Assembly (NCBI GenBank): GCA_018806985.1
Contig: JADANN010000438.1
Coordinates: 818,001-882,000, forward strand
Source: Angiostrongylus vasorum
Lineage: Eukaryota > Nematoda > Chromadorea > Rhabditida > Metastrongylidae
Direction of reading: 5' to 3'
DNA: 64,000 nt
The notes below the pieces were generated by a model. It was not told the DNA's origin. It saw nothing but the letters and a program-made list of their open reading frames with translations, and searched no databases. Positions 57,215 through 64,000 of the stretch are shown piece after piece. The translations under genes were made by a program, and so were the position numbers. The stretch's first letter is position 1; each line of letters begins with the position of its first letter.

Positions 57215-57300
57215 TAGTTCCCAAGACCGACTTTCTATTAACCTCGGCGAATAATTTGTTACTTTCTTGAGTACCACACACGAGGCTGTTATTATTATTG
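57215..57300 (-). mobile_element. PLE terminal block fragment
   Basis: AAGACCGACTTTCTATTAACC and ACCACACACGAGGCTG match the outermost block seen beyond the ribozyme in other PLE ends; no ribozyme remains. Confidence 0.55.
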
Positions 57301-57330
57301 TCATTATTGCTATTATTATTGTTATTTAAG

Positions 57331-57712
57331 AGAGCGAAAACCACAGTGGTAGTGATGTTCTTCATCACGACCATGGTGCTAGTTCGATTCCTCTCCGGGC
57401 TAACCAAGCCTCTCGTCCCTCTGGGGTCAGGGAAATTGGTACCGGACTTGTATGGGGAAAAAACCACTCACTGCACTCCACTTGGGGAACGTTCCAGCCC
57501 GGCTATCTCAGGACTCCACGGAGAATTGCTCGACCAGCATTCTACGACACTCAAGATGAAATGAAAATCCTCAAGCAGAAACCGAAGCCACATGTAAAAG
57601 TTGGAAGATCTTCGTGGATAATGGATGCGAGGAAACGAATTGAATGTGAGAAGTGCTCGGATCCACACAATAGACGTGAGGGCGGGTCATATAAAATAAT
57701 AAAAATAATATT
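57331..57712 (+). mobile_element. SINE-B, full length
   Basis: Forward copy: AACCACAGTGGTAGTGATG head, CTAGTTCGATTCC B box, central block, complete body (CGACCAGCATTCTACGACA) and tail TATAAAATAATAAAAATAAT. Confidence 0.85.
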
Positions 57713-57714
57713 TG

Positions 57715-58015
57715 CTCTTATAATAAAAAATGTTGTGCGCTGATCAAGAAAATAGAGAAAGTCTTCACCTTCCTGGATTGCTAGAAAAAACGAGGTTGGT
57801 AAAGATGTTTATTTAGTTCTTTAGAGAATCTTCAAATGCAAGGAAATCTAGATCAAAGAACTCTTCAGAGCAAATCTTTAGATCTAACTAAAAATCGATT
57901 CCTATGTTGTCATCAGCGTGCTCGGCCGTCGTCACTAATGGTGGCTGACGATAGGGAACTATTGATCATTCATGTTTTAAATTATCCATTAGCGCTAACC
58001 TAGCTGGTTCACTTT
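57715..58015. other. unassigned stretch
   Basis: No gene or repeat recognised. Confidence 0.35.
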
Positions 58016-58018
58016 GGC

Positions 58019-58155
58019 ATGCTATCATTATCATTATCACTACCATTATCAATGTCATCGTTGTCGTTCTCACTATCACATTCATCATCGTTGTCATACC
58101 TATCATAGTCGTCTTCATCGTCACCATAACTATCATCATCAATACTTTTAATAGA
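58019..58155 (+). repeat. ATC-rich degenerate microsatellite
   Basis: Imperfect ATCATT/ATCGTC units; the reverse aspartate-rich frame (58009-58209) is its translation. Confidence 0.75.
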
Positions 58156-58159
58156 CATC

Positions 58160-58505
58160 ACACCAATCATGTTGAATTTACCAAGCCCAGCTAAGGATAA
58201 AACTATCACGGTAGGGCTCAGTGGGGTACGTGTAGTTATACTGTCCTTTAAAACAATAAAAATGAAAGTCCTCTTACCAAAAATGTGTTTGCCTCCGTGT
58301 TCTGCAACACTCTACGCACTACGAAAAGGTAATAATGACAATTTTATTGGTATCTGGCTAAGTTGCTCGATGACTAAGAGGATTATAGAACGACCTAGTC
58401 CAAGGATTATAGGCACCCTATTCTATTAATACAGTATCTTCATTACTATTGTTAATGGCAAATTAAAAAGTATGTAAAGTGCTTAAAAGTGTGTGATTTC
58501 TTTTT
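58160..58505. other. unassigned stretch
   Basis: An 86-codon frame at 58169-58429 has no motif that I recognise. Confidence 0.3.
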
Positions 58506-58520
58506 CTATGAAGTCTCGTC

Positions 58521-58808
58521 GTAGGGCGCCATATGGCGCAGTAGCTGGAGGCGCCACTGCGACGCAGACGTGGAGTCGATCCCCCGCGCCCACGGCCCAC
58601 CAAGCTTCCCATTCCTCCAGCGTCCGCGAATTGGTACCAGACTCGTCTGGGAAGATAGGAGCACTGGCTCGATACATCGGTAGGCCACTTCGAGCCATTG
58701 TAAAGTCCAGATATGCATTCAATCACGTCCAACGATACTGAACGAAGTCGAATGCATGGCGCATCCCTCAGGCATTGATCAACGCCGACAGCTTTATCCT
58801 ATTATCTT
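58521..58808 (+). mobile_element. SINE-A, near full length with TSD
   Basis: Forward copy flanked by TATGAAGTCTCGTC (58507-58520) and TATGAAGACTCGTC (58809-58822), a 14-bp target duplication with one mismatch. Head TGGCGCAGTAGCTGG, B box GGAGTCGATCC, tail AGCTTTATCCTATTATC. Confidence 0.88.
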
Positions 58809-59054
58809 TATGAAGACTCGTCCGATGAAACACTTATATTCAAGTTCGAATTCTCGAGTATTTCTATCTCGAATATTTCGACATTTGAAAACACCTTGAA
58901 AATTGGACTATTCACAATTTTGGAGCACTTGAATGCTTTAGAAACCTGTACACCACGAAGTAATAAAATAAGCTTTCTTAGTTAACATATGTCCAATTGC
59001 AGGTCTTGGAAAGGTGGCTGTTTTACCAGATATTTCGAACATTCCCAATTTTCT

Positions 59055-59330
59055 AATGCCATGCTAACCAACCTTCCCAACCCTCCGCATCAGTAAATTG
59101 ATGCTATACTTGCCTGTGGAACTTTATATGGCCCACAAAGCCTAGGAACCCACTAACACAACCGCTGTAGAATTCGAGAGAGAATAAATTCGATGAGCAT
59201 TCATCAATACTTATGTGCAAGACCAACCTCCTCAAACAGCAACCGAACTCACACGCAAAAGTTTGACGACCTACTTGGACAAAGGAATGCGAGCGAACGA
59301 AAGGAATGAAGAACATCTGAATTCGGCACA
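59055..59330 (+). mobile_element. SINE-B, degenerate
   Basis: Forward remnant: CTAACCAACCTTCCCAACCC, CTCAAACAGCAACCGAACTC, GGAATGCGAGCGAACGAAAG. The head is unrecognisable. Confidence 0.5.
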
Positions 59331-59334
59331 ATAT

Positions 59335-61680
59335 GATATCGCGTCGTATAAAAATACAAGTAAAATAAGCCCTATTTTACAACCCTCGTCGGAAGAATAG
59401 TTTTTTTCGACTTGTTGGAGTTTTCGGATTTCTTTAAATCTGAGTTCAAAAGCGTTCGCACCGGAAAATTTAGATTTCTTCTAGAGTTTCCTCATCAATT
59501 TGTTGTTAATGTACAGACGCTAAGTTATTTGTTGGTCAGTACAAAGTCCAGTGTGCCTGCACTGCTCTAAACCGTACTCATTTGTCAACTGTGATCACGT
59601 TCACTATAGGCTGAGTCAAGCGACCCGGAAGTTAGGTGGAAAGGAAGACAACATTAAAGGTTCCACTACTTTCCCTATGCCGTTGTAGAGCTGCGCAGTG
59701 AGTTTTCAATAGCTGGAAGATACTACGAGCACCATGGGAGTATATTCCTCGTATGGAGGCCATTTGAGAAGACAGACGGGTGGCTCACCGAATTCTGTAC
59801 CGTGGGAAGGCGGCTATCGTGATGACGAAGGGAGTTTCTTCAGAACAGACCTATTAAATACTGACTTCTAGGATACAATGTGTGGCGCGTGATCCACACA
59901 TCCATGGACTCGTTAGTATGGCCACGAGAGATATAAGCGATTTCGGAACAGAAAAAATACATTCCTCACCTTCTAAATCCGTCCATATCTCAGGACCATC
60001 GCTTTTGATCCTCCTTGATATCCTCCAATAGGCCACCTATGTAGCCTTACCGCTTACTCGGGAATGCTTGCATGGAACGAACCATGAGTCTAATGGCACT
60101 GCCAGATTGAATAGCTGAACAAAAAGCGCATAGTTCTTTCATCAAATAACAATAATCAGATGAACAAACACAGTGAATGGTGCTGTGAGTTTATTTTTTC
60201 TTTGGCTTTAGTTTCGCTAAAGTACACTGTTTTACTGTGCCCTAACAATAAACGTTAACAACTCCACCTTTTTAAGAATTTTTTTACATCTTTGAAACGC
60301 TTCGATTTTAGCTATATTTATGTTGAATTTTACTACTTTGTGAATAAGAACCAACTTTATCGTCTCTTTCAAAGACGACAGAGTGGCAATCGTAACATAG
60401 AAATACTTTGAGCTAGGCTACCCAGTAAAAATTTCGAGTTATTGTAATCGATCATAAATAAAACCTTAATAAGTAACTAGAACCGACCTCATCCGGACGA
60501 CACCAGACTTCTTTGTCCTTTCTAAGCTTTAGTAAGCTTTATACTTACCCCCAAACAGGGATTTACCGCTTTGTTGTCTCATTTGAGCGCCTGAGTACTT
60601 CAGTGTGGGACTGCTGTGTACAACAGAGTCTATTCTTCGAAATGCTTCATGAAATCCAAGAAAGCGTTGCGTTGACATTTTTATTCGAAATGCTAGCTTA
60701 ATGGGAAAAAAGCGTGGAGTCCGTTGCTATCCTGGGAAAATCTTCATCTTAAAATGGCAAACCTTCCTTCTATCCTCAAGAGCATTCGGCTGCCGCTTGG
60801 TAAGGTTCCATGGACTCCTTGCCAAAAACGTTTAGGGATTTCATTGTGAAAGTCTTAATAAACCACTAATAAACTCAGAATGTGCTGAGGAACGCAAAAA
60901 TCTTCTTGAAGACTTGAGATGGACAACGGTCAAATAGGTATAAATATATTTTTATCATGATTCTCTCACAAAACTATTCACTCTAATAGATTTGGGTCCC
61001 ATAAAACCCTAGGGTTATGGCCAGTAAAAAGAGGCAATATCACGGCTCATATAAGTTTAGCTCTTCGACTTCTTTTTATACGAACCAGTTACGCAAGGTT
61101 GGTGAATGGCAATTAGCCACGCCCCCTTCTTATCATTTTGATCAATGAATGGACGAGATTACGCGCGAGTAACAAACTATGCTAGTGATTTTTCGCGATT
61201 TAACGATCTAGCCATCGTTTTTTTTTCATCCAACACATGAATTGATAGCTATTGAACTGATATGATGGCACATTTCTATGAACATTATGGGTGGCTCTAG
61301 GCAGTAAAACAAACCGCATAATATTTACCATCCCCCGAAAAACTCGTCCCTCTTTTGACGTGTGTGTTATGTCTGAGCCACATTTGCAACATCTGTTTCT
61401 AATGCTATTCATTGCCCTTCATAGATTCGCATTGATGGAAGGAGAAAAAAACACACTTTGTTTACCATCTCTGAAGCCTCCACTTCGATATTTTGAACGG
61501 CTAAATGATTCATTCTTATTCTTAAGAAGAGTCGATCAATAATTTGTTGAATATTCGCAAATGTATTCGATTCTATTCGATGTCATTCGATTTATTGGCG
61601 AATATTTTTTTCTTAGAATAGTTGCCAAGCTATCTGATGACGCTATTACTGATTGTTGTAGTTTCTAATAAAAAAATCCT
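59335..61680. other. unassigned stretch
   Basis: The emptiest part of the window: no main-family repeat and no recognisable coding sequence in about 2.3 kb. Confidence 0.4.
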
Positions 61681-61685
61681 TTTTC

Positions 61686-61832
61686 ACACAACCGCTCTTT
61701 CTCATCTATTGTCCGGATCTTAGCACTTCTTGCATTCGATTCGTTTTCTCGCATCCACCGTTCACTGAGATCTCCCAACTTTTTAAGTGTAACTCCGGCT
61801 GCTGGTTGAGGATTTTTCCTTCCACCATGAAT
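61686..61832 (-). mobile_element. SINE-B 3' fragment
   Basis: Reverse piece of the distal body (TGTCCGGATCTTAGCACTTC, TTCTCGCATCCACCG). It supplies the C-terminal part of the 171-codon reverse frame 61665-62180. Confidence 0.65.
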
Positions 61833-61919
61833 GAATGGTTGTAATAGTAATCCTATCATGTTGACTTTAACTCCCGTATTAAAAAAGGAGTTGAAAACGA
61901 GGGAGAAAATGCCACTTTT

Positions 61920-62196
61920 ACCCAGGTGTTTTTTATCAAGATCGAAGTAGACTAGACGATGCACTTCTTGTCGTCGATGAATCTGTCGCCAAGACGTTCC
62001 ACACGCTATTGAGATTGTAAGTGTTGGATTTTCCTCTACAAAACTAACGCTTATAGAGCGATCTGCTCTACTACTGCGTGGAGGTGAGCTCGTAGACAAC
62101 GAAACCTGGACTGATTCGTCAGCTTGTTGATGCTGATCAGTCCGTCGACGTACATAATGAGATACAGCGTGAGAGAACACGTAGTCGTACCATGTT
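61920..62196 (-). CDS. possible single exon, weak
   Basis: Reverse stop-free stretch (upstream part of the 61665-62180 frame) bounded by a TTTCCTGGCAG acceptor-like site near 62197 and a G/GTAAAA donor-like site near 61920. The product is serine- and arginine-rich (SSPPRSSRADRS) with no recognised domain. The sites fit nematode style but could be chance. Confidence 0.15.
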
Positions 62197-62732
62197 TCTG
62201 CCAGGAAATCGCGTTTTTGTTGTCATTCCAGGTTACTTAGTCTCAACTGGATCTCGTCTGGGCATTTTCTCTTGTTCCTGGTCTTGAACGCTCAACAATT
62301 CCCTTATGCAGAATACTTCATTCCACTTCTGGAATAGCATTCGAAATCATTCGTGCTATTTTTACTATTGTAACGATGTAACGTGTTATTAGTTTTGTAA
62401 TGTGGCGTTGTCATATGCTTACAATTATAATAACTACGCTAGTCAGACATTCGTTAATCGAATAGTTCGACATTAGAGGTATTCGAGTCTGAGCGGCTGC
62501 TGCTCAGTCCCTCGGTGCAGCCTCATGTCGTCTCAAACGATTTTCTATTTGTCATCGTAGTGATGATATTGAGTTATTCATATCCGCTTCCTCACTCCAC
62601 TTGACGAGTACAGTGACGCTGGTACGGACCGGTATTTCGCATTTGCCTTCACCTCTTCGCCTCCTACTGCTTTCTTCTGTTGATTTTCTCGCTCATTCCC
62701 ACTCTCCCTCTCTCTATCTCCTTCTCTCCTTC

Positions 62733-62762
62733 CCTCTTTCTTTCTTTCTTTCTTTCTTTCCT
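62733..62762 (+). repeat. CTTT microsatellite
   Basis: About seven CTTT units within a longer pyrimidine-rich tract starting near 62640. Confidence 0.9.
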
Positions 62763-62764
62763 GC

Positions 62765-63280
62765 TCGGTTTCTCAAATCTAGGAAGTGGAGCCATTGCGC
62801 TCTATAGCATTTAGGTGCTTAACCATTATAAATCCAAAAAAAATGCCTGGCTTTAAGCGACAAGCTGAGTTCCACTTTTTTCTCTCTGATTAACATCTTT
62901 TTTCTGATTTTGTCAAAGTAATCCATCCTTTTACTTAAACAATGTGTGGCATGTGGGAATTAAGGAAAGAAGAAGATAGAAATAAATTATTCTTCTTCAT
63001 CATCATTCGTATTTGGGGTTTCAGTCGATGAAATGATGTTATATATCAGATTTCTGAAGCAAATCTAATCCATGATAAACGGTATATTTGCCAAGAAAAA
63101 CTGTTTTCGATAAAAAAAATGATTCACTCTGGGAGCATCCACCTTTCACCTTTCAATGATGCCTGTGACCACTCAAGGATGAAATAGGATGAATCCTCAA
63201 AGTGCAATGAATGAGTCCTACGCAAAAGATTATCCTGCTGTCACTTTCGTCTATTTTTTCTCTATTTCCAGTTATTTTCC
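62765..63280. other. unassigned stretch
   Basis: No gene or repeat recognised. Confidence 0.35.
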
Positions 63281-63295
63281 CTAATATTGGAATTG

Positions 63296-63573
63296 GTTGC
63301 GTGAGGCGCAGTGGTTGGAAGCACCACTGCGACACACACGTGGAATCGATCCGCGCACCCATGGTCCACCAAGCGTTCCATCCCTCCGGGGTTAGCAAAT
63401 TGGTACAGTGTTGTCTGGGAGGATAGTAGCACTTGCTCGATACATCGGTGGGCCACTGCGAGTCATTGTAAAAGCCAGATACGTATTCAAATCACCTCCA
63501 ACCATACTTAATGAAGTTGAATGCATGGCGCATCCCTTAAGAAGTGCTCAACGCCGAAAGCTTTTTATCCCTT
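63296..63573 (+). mobile_element. SINE-A with perfect 14-bp TSD
   Basis: Flanked by TAATATTGGAATTG at 63282-63295 and 63574-63587, with no mismatch. Head GAGGCGCAGTGGTTGG, CACACACGTGGAATCGATCC, central block, body and tail AGCTTTTTATCCCTT. Defines the ends of the family and shows retroposition. Confidence 0.92.
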
Positions 63574-63589
63574 TAATATTGGAATTGAA

Positions 63590-64000
63590 GTCCTATTTAA
63601 GCATAATAGAATTCTGTCCTAGTACTTTATCACTCGAGTTATGCTCGAGTGAGCAACATTGAGTACATGAGGAGAGAACGTCCTTGAAGAAGTAGTTAAA
63701 CGATGAAAGGAGTGTAATAGGAAGGTCGAATCGATAACGGGAAAAGAATTCTGAAGGATATCCTAACGAAACACACGACTTAGAGCGGAATAATAAGCTC
63801 AATGATGACGGTCGAAAATGACCAAGAGGAGCTCCGATTTTAACTAAATCATCTGCTTTAGGGTTTTCTAGGATTCATTTTGGATGTTTGAGAGTGTCTA
63901 ATCCTGAACAGATTTTTATTTTTATCTAAATGAGGACGATCGTTGACCAGTTGTTTTTATGGACGTCAGAAAACAATCTGTAATTCGGATCCTGAAGTGG
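63590..64000. other. unassigned stretch
   Basis: No gene or repeat recognised. Confidence 0.35.

Noticed and set aside
58960..59067. Exon join across a 43-nt interval with GTAATA and TTGCAG ends
   Set aside because: The downstream part runs directly into a degenerate SINE-B and probably includes its decayed head; upstream openness comes from TCGAATA-type repeats.
1..64000. CRISPR arrays, phage genes, bacterial operons, toxin-antitoxin loci
   Set aside because: No regularly spaced repeats with unique spacers, no compact co-directional long ORFs, and base/ORF structure typical of animal intergenic DNA.

Overview
The window looks like gene-poor, AT-rich animal DNA, most likely from a parasitic nematode of the strongylid/hookworm type. 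That placement is an inference from repeat style and base composition; no marker gene was recognised. There are no operons, Shine-Dalgarno sites, phage genes or CRISPR arrays. The open frames are short, about what chance predicts, and most of the longest lie inside or antisense to repeats. No host gene could be identified with confidence; a few weak exon or small-ORF candidates are listed as such.

What the window does hold is a dense population of decayed retroelements in four groups. SINE-A (about 275 bp, 27 copies or fragments) has a tRNA-like head with a good A box, TGGCGCAGTGG, and a tail of TTTATCC-like units. SINE-B (about 370 bp, about 13 copies or fragments) has a different tRNA-like head (TAGCACAGTGG, then GTTCGATTCC) and an AAATAAAA-like tail. 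A and B share a central block, roughly CCAAGCC..CATCCCTCCGGGGTCGG.AAATTGGTACC..ACTTGTCTGG, so they form a superfamily. SINE-C (about 365 bp, 7 copies) has no obvious pol III boxes but carries clean 9-14 bp target-site duplications and a 3' hairpin. SINE-D is tRNA-like and occurs singly and as head-to-head pairs; two of the three pairs are flanked as a unit by 9-bp direct repeats.

The fourth group is Penelope-like retroelements (PLEs). Five loci keep recognisable reverse-transcriptase C-terminal and/or GIY-YIG endonuclease coding remnants (about 23.3-24.3, 27.3-28.5, 29.8-30.5, 44.5-45.7 and 52.6-53.9 kb). At least 13 sites near their 3' ends fit a type I hammerhead ribozyme (CUGANGA, helix II, GAAAC, then GUC or GUU). 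Five keep the essential core. At five loci the ribozymes lie as outward-facing inverted pairs, as expected for PLE copies with inverted pseudo-LTRs.

Layout: 0-7 kb SINE-A/C/D islands; 7-11 kb two PLE-terminal inverted pairs; 11-17 kb mostly unassigned; 17-25 kb SINE-A/B/D and a PLE; 25-34 kb sparse with two PLEs; 34-43.5 kb dense nested SINEs; 44-46 kb a PLE interrupted by a SINE-A head; 46-54 kb SINEs, a D pair and the longest PLE; 55-59 kb TA microsatellites and SINEs; 59-63 kb nearly featureless; 63.3 kb a SINE-A with perfect 14-bp target-site duplications.
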